Origin: Ignavibacteria bacterium UBA6906
GTDB taxonomy: Bacteria; Bacteroidota; Ignavibacteria; UBA10030; UBA6906
NCBI GenBank assembly: GCA_002451155.1
Contig: DKBG01000227.1
Span: forward strand, 33,545-48,089
DNA length: 14,545 nucleotides
Reading direction: 5' to 3'
Shown here: in pieces, positions 5,673-14,512 of the stretch
How the letters are laid out: the number at the start of each line of letters is the position of its first letter
How positions within the stretch are numbered: the first letter of the stretch is position 1
Program-made: the position numbers and the translations under genes
Notes under the pieces: model-generated
What the model was told of the DNA's origin: nothing
Seen by the model: the letters and a program-made list of their open reading frames with translations, nothing else
The model's database searches: none

Positions 5673-8663
5673 CTACTCCGCCTGTGCGAGACCTGCCATT
5701 CTCTTCCTCGATTCAGTAAGTTCGGGGCGGTCTTCGTCTGCATTCCTCCAGATTTCGAGAAACCTCCGGTACTCCGCCTTGGCCATTCCCTTCCGTCCCG
5801 TCCGCTCGTACAGCGTGGCCAGTCTGAAGCGATATAGGGGGTGGCTCAGCCGACGATCACTATTCCCTGGTTCAACGGTCAGCAAGCGTTCGTATTCCGT
5901 GATGGCGCTGTCGAGATCCCCCTTTTCAGAAAAAGCGCGGGCAACAATATCCCTCTCCGGAGGGACATTGTAGAGCTTCATATACCACTCGCCGCCCCAG
6001 TATGTCCCCGGGACAGGGGTATTGCGACAGACCCGAACGGCGCTATCCGCCGCTCCCGATCTCAGAAGGATTTCAGCTTCAAGCAGCCCGGCCAGCATCT
6101 CGACATCCCTCCCGATCCTCCGCGAAAGAGTGGGGATCTCTGCACGCACGCGTGAAACACGAACAGCCGCCGAGTCCAGTTCTCCTGACACCGCGCACAG
6201 ATATCCAAGCCCAATATCACGAATCGCGTCCGCAGTCTGGGGACGTTGGGGATTGCCTTCGGAGAGGGCTGTATGCAACCGCAGGAAGCTCGTCCGTGCA
6301 GAATGAAGCGCTCCGCGGCTCACCTCTGCCCACGCCCGTGTCCAGTGAAGGGTCGCCCCGGCGCGGGGCAGAGCCTTCACGAGGCCTGACATCTCCTGAA
6401 TGGCAAGGTCAGATTCCCGGAATCGACCGAGGCGGTTGAGGTACACCACCTTCCAGGCCAGCGCCTCCACTTTCATTGCAGGCGATGGCGCCACCCTGCG
6501 GAGGGAATCGACGACCTCAAGACAGGAATCGTAGTCTTCCCTGGCCGCAAAAACATAGGCCAGGCCGCGATACGCGCCAAAGAATGAAGGTTGCACGCGA
6601 ACCGCCTCTCTGTATCTCCCGATTGCCTCATCGAGCCTTCCCATGCGGAGGTACAGCTCACCCATCGAGTCAAAGGGGTTGGCGTCACCGGGCGCCAGCG
6701 TGGTGTATTCCTGAAAGGCCTCCAATGCCTCCTCAAGCCGTCCCTGCTCGGCATACACGTAGCCGAGCGTGTTCATTGCGAACCCATATTCAGGGTCCAG
6801 CTGAAGGGCCCGTTTGACTTCTCTCTCAGCATCCGGGAGGAGATTCATCAGAAAGTAGTTCACTCCCAGGTAGGCGTGGAATCGCTTCTCCAGCGGGTAT
6901 TTTCGAACCAGCTCCTCGTACAGTGCGACACGTCTGGGATAGTCCCGCTCAACCAGATCTGCGTAGCTCGCCTCAATCAAGAGCCGTTCCTTTTCGGGGG
7001 CCCTGGAGGAGAGAGCCCTTGCTCTCTCAATCGCGTGCACTGCGGCGGATGGCTCCATGAGATACTCACACGCAATCGAGAGATACAGGTAGGCCATGGC
7101 AAAGGTTGAATCAAGCTCTATAGCCCGCTCGAGATAGGTCCGCGCACCGCTATGGTTGATATTCTCAACTTCCTCCCGGCCGCGCAGGAAATAACTGTAG
7201 GCGTCCATCGAGGAGGTTGTGACCTCCGATATCCGGACCGGTGACGGCTCGATTTCCTGTTGCGCGGATCCAATACTCCGGACGATCGCCGAACTCAGAT
7301 CGTCAATCTGGCCTGCCAGGATGCTCCGGATACCCTCTCCCCTGGCACTGGTGCTCTTGAGGAGTTCTTTCGTTTCCACATCGAGGACCTTCGCATCCGT
7401 CACAAACATTTCGCCGGCCCTGACGTAACTTCCGAGAACGATCGTCTGGATGCCTTCATGACGGCAGAACTCAAACCCGAGATCCGCATCGATGAACGTT
7501 CGATCAGCCTTCCCCAACTGTCTCAAGACGTCCCGCATCCGCTCCCATGTGATCACCTGAAGATCCGATGATTGTTCAAGGCTTGTGATCAGGAGATTAG
7601 GGATCGCCTCCTGAAGGTAGTCAAGCGAGGGGTCCCCGGTCTGGTTCACAAACGTAATCACGGCAATTGGCGGCGGGGCGCCCGCACCCACACTGCCCCG
7701 AAAGAGCGGGCCCAGAACCAGCAATGCGATTGCTGAGACAATCACCAAGACCCCGGCAATCCACACCCATCTCCTCCGGCGTCGCTGCACCGGTATCGCG
7801 ATCGCTTGGCCGCGCCGTACACCCTCCGGGCGTTCCGCACTTTCTGACGTGTGATCCAGGTCTGCCAGGAACTCATCAATCCCCTGGTACCGCTGCTCGC
7901 GGTTTTTGGCCAGCGATTTCTCGATCAGCAGATTCAGGTCCGGCGAAACATCCGCACCCTGCTCGCGTGCCGGCTTACACGGGCTGTTGAGGATAGCATA
8001 GATGATCGCATTCTCATACTCACCGCCAAACGGCAGCTTTCCCGTCAGCATCTCATAGAGGACCACGCCGAGTGACCAGATATCGGTCCGGTGGTCCACC
8101 TCTTCTCCGCGGCACTGCTCGGGAGACATATAGGCCGCCGTTCCGATCGTGGCGCCAGCCCTTGTCAAGCGGGTCCGTGCCCCGGAAAGTTTGGCCAGTC
8201 CGAAATCCAGAATTCTCGCCGTCCCATCGGGCCCGACAAGCACATTGGCGGGTTTGATGTCGCGATGGATAATTCCGCGATCATGGGCAGCCTTCAGACC
8301 GAGGCCGATCTGGCGAACGATTCCACGGGCCTGCTCGGCAGACATCGGTCCACGGGCAATCATCTTCGTGAGCGATTGCCCCGCATAATAATCCATCACA
8401 ATGAACGGCCCGCCGTCGGAAGGAGTCTCGATATCGTGGATGGTGCAGATATTGGGATGCTGGAGGGAAGAGGCCGCTTGTGCCTCCTGAACAAAACGGG
8501 CCCGGGCATCCTCATCGCCGAGGACATCAGCGGGGAGGAACTTGAGGGCAACCGGGCGTTTCAGACGAGTGTCTTCAGCACGATAGACGACTCCCATCCC
8601 CCCCCGGCCGATTTCGTCGAGGATCCGATAATGGGAAACTTCCCTGCCGATCATCGTCATCAT
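5673..8663 (-). CDS. Membrane Ser/Thr protein kinase with TolB-like and TPR regions
   Basis: A 996-residue protein from the ATG at 8663 (MMTMIGREVSHYRIL). The N-terminal kinase domain (about 12-270) is intact: glycine loop GRGGMGVVY (19-27), ATP-binding Lys41, HRDIKPAN (133-140, Asp135), DFG (153-155) and MSPEQ (179-183). It is an active-looking RD-type Hanks kinase. A run of arginines (294-298) precedes one membrane segment (about 299-319), which puts the kinase inside the cell and the remainder outside the inner membrane. The outer part begins with a TolB/FlgO-like alpha-beta domain (about 330-465; PIAVITFVNQTGD at its start) and continues with many TPR repeats to the end, such as AMNTLGYVYAEQGRLEEALEAFQEY. 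Such proteins are thought to couple external or periplasmic protein contacts to phosphorylation. ATGs at 8660 and 8654 and a GTG at 8726 are other possible starts, as no ribosome-binding site is decisive. No phosphatase or obvious target is adjacent. Confidence 0.95.
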   Translation of the reverse strand: MMTMIGREVSHYRILDEIGRGGMGVVYRAEDTRLKRPVALKFLPADVLGDEDARARFVQEAQAASSLQHPNICTIHDIETPSDGGPFIVMDYYAGQSLTKMIARGPMSAEQARGIVRQIGLGLKAAHDRGIIHRDIKPANVLVGPDGTARILDFGLAKLSGARTRLTRAGATIGTAAYMSPEQCRGEEVDHRTDIWSLGVVLYEMLTGKLPFGGEYENAIIYAILNSPCKPAREQGADVSPDLNLLIEKSLAKNREQRYQGIDEFLADLDHTSESAERPEGVRRGQAIAIPVQRRRRRWVWIAGVLVIVSAIALLVLGPLFRGSVGAGAPPPIAVITFVNQTGDPSLDYLQEAIPNLLITSLEQSSDLQVITWERMRDVLRQLGKADRTFIDADLGFEFCRHEGIQTIVLGSYVRAGEMFVTDAKVLDVETKELLKSTSARGEGIRSILAGQIDDLSSAIVRSIGSAQQEIEPSPVRISEVTTSSMDAYSYFLRGREEVENINHSGARTYLERAIELDSTFAMAYLYLSIACEYLMEPSAAVHAIERARALSSRAPEKERLLIEASYADLVERDYPRRVALYEELVRKYPLEKRFHAYLGVNYFLMNLLPDAEREVKRALQLDPEYGFAMNTLGYVYAEQGRLEEALEAFQEYTTLAPGDANPFDSMGELYLRMGRLDEAIGRYREAVRVQPSFFGAYRGLAYVFAAREDYDSCLEVVDSLRRVAPSPAMKVEALAWKVVYLNRLGRFRESDLAIQEMSGLVKALPRAGATLHWTRAWAEVSRGALHSARTSFLRLHTALSEGNPQRPQTADAIRDIGLGYLCAVSGELDSAAVRVSRVRAEIPTLSRRIGRDVEMLAGLLEAEILLRSGAADSAVRVCRNTPVPGTYWGGEWYMKLYNVPPERDIVARAFSEKGDLDSAITEYERLLTVEPGNSDRRLSHPLYRFRLATLYERTGRKGMAKAEYRRFLEIWRNADEDRPELTESRKRMAGLAQAE

Positions 8664-8937
8664 TCCGGTTTCAATGCTACTGTACAGCTTCTTTTCACAC
8701 ACTCTCCTACGCCCTGTGCGAGGCACCGGCGGGAGCGACGGGCCTGCATCTGTTCAAGTGGCCGGCTCACGGGGCTCGTCTGCAGGATCAGGAGACGCGC
8801 TCCCACCGGTGCGTGCTCACCCGCAGCCGGGGAACGATCGCCCACATGGCGCAGTATCCGGTCATTCGCCGTCGCCGTTCAGCGTCGACTGATATCCGAC
8901 TGCGATGGCCGGATCTTCCACCAACGCGAAATTGCAG

Positions 8938-10863
8938 TTATGGTGAAGGCAGATACGCCCCGATATACTTGAGATCCTTCGCCTGCTTGCCAAGAAGGCC
9001 GCCGATGTCGGCCGGGAGCGGTGCCGCGGCCGCGGACCCCGGAAATGACTGGATGAGCTGGTAATTGCCGAGCTCAGGGCTCTTAAACAGAGGGATGCTA
9101 CCCGTGAATGAGAGACTGGAGGTCGAAAATGCCGGCCAGGCCGAGCGGAAGCCGTTCAGCGACTGGTATCCCGTCCTGCAATCCTGGTTCTTCCCGGCAC
9201 TCCACAGTATCAGCGCTCCGGCGTTTTCGGCTGAAGGCCGCACGTACACATTATGGTCGAGCTGTTTCACTTGCGGCGCGGAGAGCTGTCTGCACAGGGA
9301 ATCCGGTTGCCAGACGGAGAGAAGAGGTCTCTGGTATGTCTTGTCTCCCACCAGCAGATTATTTACGAAGACATGTCCTTCACGCGCCGCAACTTCGGGA
9401 CCGGTACTGGAATGCCAGCCAAACATGGCATCATTGGCCGGCGTTCTCCCGTTCCGCCCGATCGTCACGGTGCTGTTTACCAGGGTATTCTGGTAGATCC
9501 GTGCATCGGAAGAGTTGAGGACGAAGATTCCCTGGTCACAGTTGACGAAGACATTCCCCGCGCAAACAACGCCTTTTGAAATCTCAAAGAAGAAACCGTT
9601 GTCGCTCGGCCAGGGTCTCTCCCTGTCAAACTTCCTGTTCGGATTCCCCACTCCCTCGACCCAGTTGTTGATGAATTTTCCGTCCACGTTTCCCACATCG
9701 TACCAGATCCCGTTGGAGTATGGAAGGTCTATGACCAGGTTATCCCGGCAGGTGACGCGGTAGCTCTGGTTGAAAATTTTCACCGCAGCCGGGTAGTAGC
9801 CGGTAATCCGTTCGATATTGTTCCGGGTGAAGATATTCTTCTCGAGGAGGACATCGGACGAACCAATAATATAGATCCCTTCCGTACTGGTATCACTCAC
9901 CCTGCAATGCCGCATGGTCAGCCGATCCCCCCTGAGGTAGGCTGCAACGCGGGAGCAAAATGCAATCGTGCAGTGCTCCAGCGTCGTTCCCACCACATCC
10001 TTGCCATGTTTCGATTCCGGCGATACTGCTTCCGGTTCCTTTCCCTCGACTTCGATAGCCCGATAGGCGTACTGGGCGAACGTAATCCCCCGGATAACGG
10101 GACCTTTCCTGTCAGAACTCTTCCCATGACAATCCCCCATGACTCTCTTCAGGGCAACATCGTACGCGGTAATCTCCACCAGATGAACGCTCGGATCGAC
10201 TCCGATATACACCTGTCCGCTGTTGTAGTCGATGTAGTACGTCTGCTCGTCAACGTCGCCCTCCCGCCCGACCGCCTGCAAGAATTCTCCATCGACGAAG
10301 ACCATATCGTTATTGAACCTGTAGAGCGGTGTTTGCTTGCCGTATCTGTCGCGGCTCCACCAGGTATCTGGCGTTGAGGGGAAGAGATGTGACCAGGAGG
10401 TCTTCCAGAGCCCGTTTCCGAGATTCTTCCACTCTGTGGCGACAAATGTCCCTTTCAGGACGGGCTGCTCATCAGCGTAGGGCTGGATTGTGATACCCTG
10501 ATTCAGGAGTAAATCGCCAGTGCGATATGTGCCTCCACGCATCACGATTACATCCGCCGTTTTCACTCGTTCAATGGCGGCTTCAAGAGACGTAGGCCGG
10601 TCGGCCGACTGTCCCGGTGCTTCCGCGTTCCCGTCGGGGGCCACATAGTAGATTGTACCAGCTTCCCGTGGCAGCTCAAATTTCTGCCGGATCGGGCCGT
10701 ACGGGCCTCCCGATGGCTGTGCAGCGACCGGCAATGGACCGGGCATTATACTCAGGAGGACGCCGGCAAGAAGCAACAACCGGAGCCATCCGGATGTCTG
10801 ACCGTGTGAACACCTCCGACGGTGCAGGGAGGGGCGCGATCGTGAGAGTTGACCGATTGTCAT
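8938..10863 (-). CDS. Exported right-handed parallel beta-helix protein
   Basis: A 641-residue protein starting MTIGQLSRSRPSLHRRR. An unusually long, arginine-rich n-region (about 27 residues) leads into a hydrophobic stretch (LRLLLLAGVLLSIM, 27-40) and a likely cleavage near PVAAQ (45-49). TIYYVAPDGNAEAPGQSADRP and DVIVMRGGTYRTGDLLL (about 70-120) form the DUF1565-like start seen in pectate-lyase-type helices. From about 255 to 560 there are repeated short strands with Asn/Asp turns, for example LEHCTIAFCSRVAAYL and GVVCAGNVFVNCDQGIFVLN, which is the beta-helix core. The fold is typical of polysaccharide lyases, hydrolases and adhesins, but I see no diagnostic active site. No T9SS domain is present, so it may stay in the periplasm or leave by another route. 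AAAGGA lies seven bases before the ATG. It is probably cotranscribed with DUF3788, 49 bp upstream. Confidence 0.9.
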   Translation of the reverse strand: MTIGQLSRSRPSLHRRRCSHGQTSGWLRLLLLAGVLLSIMPGPLPVAAQPSGGPYGPIRQKFELPREAGTIYYVAPDGNAEAPGQSADRPTSLEAAIERVKTADVIVMRGGTYRTGDLLLNQGITIQPYADEQPVLKGTFVATEWKNLGNGLWKTSWSHLFPSTPDTWWSRDRYGKQTPLYRFNNDMVFVDGEFLQAVGREGDVDEQTYYIDYNSGQVYIGVDPSVHLVEITAYDVALKRVMGDCHGKSSDRKGPVIRGITFAQYAYRAIEVEGKEPEAVSPESKHGKDVVGTTLEHCTIAFCSRVAAYLRGDRLTMRHCRVSDTSTEGIYIIGSSDVLLEKNIFTRNNIERITGYYPAAVKIFNQSYRVTCRDNLVIDLPYSNGIWYDVGNVDGKFINNWVEGVGNPNRKFDRERPWPSDNGFFFEISKGVVCAGNVFVNCDQGIFVLNSSDARIYQNTLVNSTVTIGRNGRTPANDAMFGWHSSTGPEVAAREGHVFVNNLLVGDKTYQRPLLSVWQPDSLCRQLSAPQVKQLDHNVYVRPSAENAGALILWSAGKNQDCRTGYQSLNGFRSAWPAFSTSSLSFTGSIPLFKSPELGNYQLIQSFPGSAAAAPLPADIGGLLGKQAKDLKYIGAYLPSP

Positions 10864-10912
10864 AGCGCTGTCCTTTCCATAACCGGTATTGAGCACATCA
10901 GTGCACTTCCAC

Positions 10913-11335
10913 TCATGCGACAGATATTCTATTAAGCTTGATGTCAATCAGGATCTTCGAAATTTCAATTGCCCGGCGAGACTTGACCTGGATACGAATT
11001 CCCCTCCCCTCGACATATTTCCTTGCGTTGATCAGCTCCTGTACTCGATCCGCGGGCAGGCCGCTTTCCTGTGCGGCGGCAACGGCCCTGTCTCCCAATA
11101 CGAATGAGACAGTGAAATATCCGTCGCACGCAGTCATGAAGCAGAGGTTTCGCTTCCCGCGGAGCAACTTCATTGTCCATCCGATTGTCTTGCCGTAATA
11201 CTTCCATTCTTCGGAAACCGGCGCCCGGACATGGCGCTTCAGCTCACCCCAGTATCTGAATCGGCTTCCCAGAGCCCCGGCAAGTTGAGCGGGTGTCGGC
11301 CTGGAACTTCTATCGAGGAAGATGTTTTCGGTCAT
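10913..11335 (-). CDS. DUF3788 family protein
   Basis: A 140-residue soluble protein starting MTENIFLDRSSRPTPAQLAG. The pattern fits DUF3788: EEWKYYGKTIGWTMKL (42-57), CFMTACDGYFTVSFVLGDRA (65-84) and KYVEGRGIRIQVKS (106-119), ending in KILIDIKL (127-134). Length is typical and no signal peptide is present. The function of the family is unknown; members are small cytoplasmic proteins scattered in Bacteroidota, Firmicutes and related groups. The ATG at 11335 was chosen because the family starts there, although no clear ribosome-binding site precedes it. The open frame runs back to 11533, but that part covers the promoter and terminator and shows no family features. A sigma-70-like promoter lies about 80 bases upstream, and the beta-helix gene follows. 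Confidence 0.88.
   Translation of the reverse strand: MTENIFLDRSSRPTPAQLAGALGSRFRYWGELKRHVRAPVSEEWKYYGKTIGWTMKLLRGKRNLCFMTACDGYFTVSFVLGDRAVAAAQESGLPADRVQELINARKYVEGRGIRIQVKSRRAIEISKILIDIKLNRISVA
10921..10947 (-). promoter_or_regulatory. Possible promoter for the beta-helix gene inside the DUF3788 gene end
   Basis: Minus-strand TTGACA (10947-10942) is followed after 15 bases by TATCTG (10926-10921). The -35 is perfect, but the spacer is short and the -10 moderate. It would start transcription about 50 bases before the beta-helix ATG. Confidence 0.22.
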
Positions 11336-11420
11336 TGGCGAGAAGGTGTTGCCGTTCGACGTGCGTTGCCACTCCTCTCCCGGATTTGAAAGACTCTCGA
11401 ACGATTTGCACGTCAGGGAC

Positions 11421-11449
11421 AATGTAGCGCCCCACCCGTGGAATGTCAA
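11421..11449 (-). promoter_or_regulatory. Sigma-70-like promoter for DUF3788 and beta-helix genes
   Basis: Read on the minus strand: a perfect TTGACA (11449-11444), a 17-base spacer and TACATT (11426-11421). It sits just after the terminator of the upstream Asp-box gene and about 85 bases before the DUF3788 ATG, which is where a promoter for that gene pair is expected. Confidence 0.65.
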
Positions 11450-11496
11450 CCAGCTATCGCTGGGTCCGCCGGACGGCACGCCTCTAAAATACCGAA

Positions 11497-11516
11497 GGCC
11501 CGGGAATCCCCGGGCC
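11497..11516 (-). terminator. Intrinsic terminator of the Asp-box/T9SS gene
   Basis: A perfect 8-bp GC stem (GGCCCGGG 11497-11504 with CCCGGGCC 11509-11516) with a 4-base loop. On the minus strand it is followed by TTCGGTATTTT. It lies 29 bp past the stop codon of the Asp-box gene. The T-run is interrupted, so it is good but not ideal. Confidence 0.6.
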
Positions 11517-11545
11517 GTTCGTGTGCCTCGCAAGGTGTGTCTCGT

Positions 11546-14215
11546 TTACCGCAGGAGAAGGAGCTTGCGGGTCTGAACAAAGCTGTGCTCTTCGCCCTCG
11601 GGCGCCATTCGGGTTCCCTCAAGAGCTCGATCCTGAGTTCCTCCCGGGGCCGAGGGATCATCCGCCTGGATTCTGCACATGTACATCCCGCTGGCCAGCC
11701 CGGTTGCATGGAATTCAACCTCGTGACTCCCGGCCGCTTTCCATTCATTCACCAGTACCGCCACCTCACGGCCGAGCAGATCGTAGACGACCAGCTTCAC
11801 ATTACTCGCCGCCGGTAACTGATACCTGACAACAGTACTCGGGTTGAATGGGTTCGGGTAATTCTGCTCGAGGGCGAACTCCGCTGGAAGCCCGGGAGTC
11901 TCGGAAACCGAGACAAGCAGCGGATTGCACCGAAACATCCCCCGGCCATGCGTTGCCGCTATCAGATAAGTTGTCCCCTGCCAGAACAGTTCCTCTACAT
12001 CCGTATTGGCCGGTCCCTCGTTTTCCATCGACTGAGGCGTTACGTTCCAGTGGACTCCCTTGTCTTCGGAGGCGAAAACGCCCAGGTCTGTGCCAACGTA
12101 TATCCGATTTGGCTGGAGAGGGTGATACCGGACGGTGTTCACCTGGATTGCCGGAAGGTCGTTCGGCGCCTGACCGGTCCTCAGGACCCAGGTTGAACCG
12201 TTGTCTGAGGAAAGCCATATATTGTTGCCGCTATACCCACCTACAGTGACAATGACTTCCGCATATGCAGTAGGCGTAGGATTGATGGCAATGTCGGTAA
12301 CAAACCGGTTCCCGCCAGGCTTCCCGACATCGGTCCATGTTGAACCGGAATTCGTTGAGTATGAGACCAGGCCGTTGTCGTAGCCGATCCAGATGACAGA
12401 AGAGTTCGCCTTGTAGATGTCGATCGCGCTGCATTTGGGATTTCCGGCAATCGGCGGTCGGATTTCATTCCAGTTTGACGCTCGATCCGTCGTTCGCCAG
12501 ATTCTTGTCCCGCCGCCGACCAGAACTGTCGGGTTTTTCGGATCCATCACAAAAGGAGACACGAAGAGAAAATTCGCACCGTTCCCCGCCCCGACGAGTC
12601 CGTTTCTCGCTTGAAAATATGTTTTCCCGCTGTCAGTGCTGCGGTCGAAGCCGAACCACTGTGCCTCAACGTAAACATATGAGGGGTCCAAATAGTCGAT
12701 TGCGGCAAACCCGCCGTCACCATAGATGAAGTTCCACCAGCCCTGGACCCCCCAGGAGGGCATCCATGAGCGTTTCGTCGAGTAGTAGTTTACATTGTAC
12801 AGGTCCTGCGTTCCGCCGACCAGCATGCTTCCAGTGGGGGATGCTGCACCCCCGTAGAACTGTGTGATCCCGAGATTATTTGCCAGATTTGTCCATCCGG
12901 CGTATTGCGAAACTGTCGTGATATCGGAGGCACGCTGGATGCCACCATCGTCCCCGACAAATACTGTCTTGTTTGTTGACCCATCGTAGGCCGGATCACT
13001 GACGATGACATGAAAATCGCCGTGGGCGGAAAAACCAGGCGTTGTTCTGCCGTTATGATACCCCTGCCAGTCGCTCACTTCCTTGAATGATCCACCACCG
13101 TCCGTGCTCCGGACGAGATTGCCCGTTCCGCCCGCAACAATGAGGTCAGGATCCGTCGGCGACACCCAGATGGCATTGGTATACGCGTTTGCGGTGCTCC
13201 TGTTTGTTGCCCGGAGCTGCCAACCCGCTCCGCCGTCCCGGGTCTGCCAGATCTGATCACCACCGGTACTGAGCGCCACAGACACGTACATGATATTGGT
13301 ATTGGTCGGCGCGATGGCGAGTTCACATCTTCCGGGACTCGAGGCCATCTTCCCTCTGGCCCCTGTCGTCTGCCGAGCCCAGGTGCTCCCTCCATCCGTG
13401 GAGAGGTAGACGTCGGATATCGTCCCGACCAGGATTATGCTGGGGTTGGCGGGATTGATTTTCACATCCCGGACGGCCTCGCCAAATTCCGGCAGGAGTA
13501 TTCTCGTCCAGGAGGCTCCACCATCTGTGGTGCGGTGAAGCCCGGTCGCCGTCGCCGCGAGGAGTCGATTGGTCATTGCAGGCATATGTGCGAGACGACT
13601 GACATAGGCGAAATCCGGGGTGTTGGTGTTTTGAAGGTGAAACCAGGACGCACCGCCGTCGGTACTTTTATAAATCCCGACGCCGATGATCCTTCTGCCA
13701 TTGACAATCGGTTGCCCATACCCGCCCATATATTCATATTCACCGGTGCCGGCGTACAGGTTCTGCGGATTGAGGGGATCGATTGCCAGGGAGACCACAT
13801 TGAGCACGGGCAGAAAGTCGTTAATAGGACTCCATGACAGTCCGCGATTCGTGGTTGTCCAGATCCCCCCGCCGGGACTTGCGATCCATATCTGACTTCG
13901 ATTGAAGGGGTTTATCAATATGTCCTTGATGCGTCCACCAATGTTGCCGGGTCCCATCCATTCCCAGTTCCACCCCCCCGGGCTCATTGCCTTCGACAGC
14001 AGTCCTGCGGATCGTTTCGCATCGATCTCGGATTTGGCCCGAAGTACGGCATCCATCGAAAACTCCCCATATTGATCGAGCCGCTTCGCCAGCCAGTGTT
14101 CATAGCGAGCACGGATTGACTCGGGGGTCTCACGTGGTTCGGGCTGGCCGAATGATGGCGCGGTCAGTCCGGTAATGACAAGCCAGAACACCACTACTCT
14201 TTCGCGAAATGACAT
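11546..14215 (-). CDS. Secreted Asp-box (BNR/sortilin-type) beta-propeller protein with T9SS sorting domain
   Basis: An 889-residue protein starting MSFRERVVVFWLVITGL, with a signal peptide ending near SFG-Q (23/24). At least eleven Asp-box motifs (S/T-x-D-x-G-x-x-W/F type) run from about residue 121 to 723, such as STDGGASW (184-191), TTDGGASW (229-236), STDGGSTW (272-279) and SSDNGSTW (669-676). They indicate one or two beta-propellers of the sortilin/VPS10 or exo-sialidase-like class. No sialidase arginine triad was recognised, so binding is as likely as hydrolysis. The C-terminus (about 779-889) is a T9SS sorting domain: FALEQNYPNPFNPST (780-794), VYDLLGREVAVLVNE (810-824) and a final TRKLLLLR. 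This predicts export across the outer membrane and release or attachment at the surface. The ATG at 14215 has GAGGTGG three bases away; an ATG at 14230 in the same frame has no ribosome-binding site. A terminator follows the gene. Confidence 0.94.
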   Translation of the reverse strand: MSFRERVVVFWLVITGLTAPSFGQPEPRETPESIRARYEHWLAKRLDQYGEFSMDAVLRAKSEIDAKRSAGLLSKAMSPGGWNWEWMGPGNIGGRIKDILINPFNRSQIWIASPGGGIWTTTNRGLSWSPINDFLPVLNVVSLAIDPLNPQNLYAGTGEYEYMGGYGQPIVNGRRIIGVGIYKSTDGGASWFHLQNTNTPDFAYVSRLAHMPAMTNRLLAATATGLHRTTDGGASWTRILLPEFGEAVRDVKINPANPSIILVGTISDVYLSTDGGSTWARQTTGARGKMASSPGRCELAIAPTNTNIMYVSVALSTGGDQIWQTRDGGAGWQLRATNRSTANAYTNAIWVSPTDPDLIVAGGTGNLVRSTDGGGSFKEVSDWQGYHNGRTTPGFSAHGDFHVIVSDPAYDGSTNKTVFVGDDGGIQRASDITTVSQYAGWTNLANNLGITQFYGGAASPTGSMLVGGTQDLYNVNYYSTKRSWMPSWGVQGWWNFIYGDGGFAAIDYLDPSYVYVEAQWFGFDRSTDSGKTYFQARNGLVGAGNGANFLFVSPFVMDPKNPTVLVGGGTRIWRTTDRASNWNEIRPPIAGNPKCSAIDIYKANSSVIWIGYDNGLVSYSTNSGSTWTDVGKPGGNRFVTDIAINPTPTAYAEVIVTVGGYSGNNIWLSSDNGSTWVLRTGQAPNDLPAIQVNTVRYHPLQPNRIYVGTDLGVFASEDKGVHWNVTPQSMENEGPANTDVEELFWQGTTYLIAATHGRGMFRCNPLLVSVSETPGLPAEFALEQNYPNPFNPSTVVRYQLPAASNVKLVVYDLLGREVAVLVNEWKAAGSHEVEFHATGLASGMYMCRIQADDPSAPGGTQDRALEGTRMAPEGEEHSFVQTRKLLLLR

Positions 14216-14403
14216 ATCCACCTCACGCATGTTTTACCGATGACTGGCTCTCACATGGCCTGGCCAGATTCCGACGTACCGCCAGCAGGGTTTTTCATCG
14301 TTGCTGCGAGTCATCCCAGGTGTACACCGCATTTCGGGAAGGGGAATTCAAACGGGTCACACCAGGTGAACGAAAATAAGCAGAGACGGCCCAAGAGAGG
14401 AAA

Positions 14404-14419
14404 TACCCAATTGTGGGTA
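14404..14419. repeat. Inverted repeat TACCCA/TGGGTA
   Basis: A 6-bp perfect stem (14404-14409 with 14414-14419) with the 4-base loop ATTG. On the minus strand it is followed by TTTCCTCTCTT, so it could be a weak terminator or a protein-binding site upstream of the Asp-box gene. Confidence 0.35.
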
Positions 14420-14487
14420 ATTTGGAAGGAGGTGGAACCGGTCGATCACCCGCACAGCGTGAACGATGCCGCAGGATATGGCCGCCA

Positions 14488-14512
14488 GACCGAGATATGA
14501 ATTGTCTCGGTC
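14488..14512. repeat. Inverted repeat GACCGAGA/TCTCGGTC
   Basis: An 8-bp perfect stem (14488-14495 with 14505-14512) with a 9-base AT-rich loop, 34 bp from the window end. It may be a terminator or operator for a gene beyond the edge. No T-run follows on either strand. Confidence 0.4.

Noticed and set aside
8091..8972. A 293-residue plus-strand open frame
   Set aside because: It lies opposite the kinase gene, whose motifs are unmistakable; its translation is a shadow with no domain.
2308..14348. GAATTC present in several gene-upstream regions
   Set aside because: It also occurs several times inside genes and the surrounding bases differ, so there is no shared regulatory motif.
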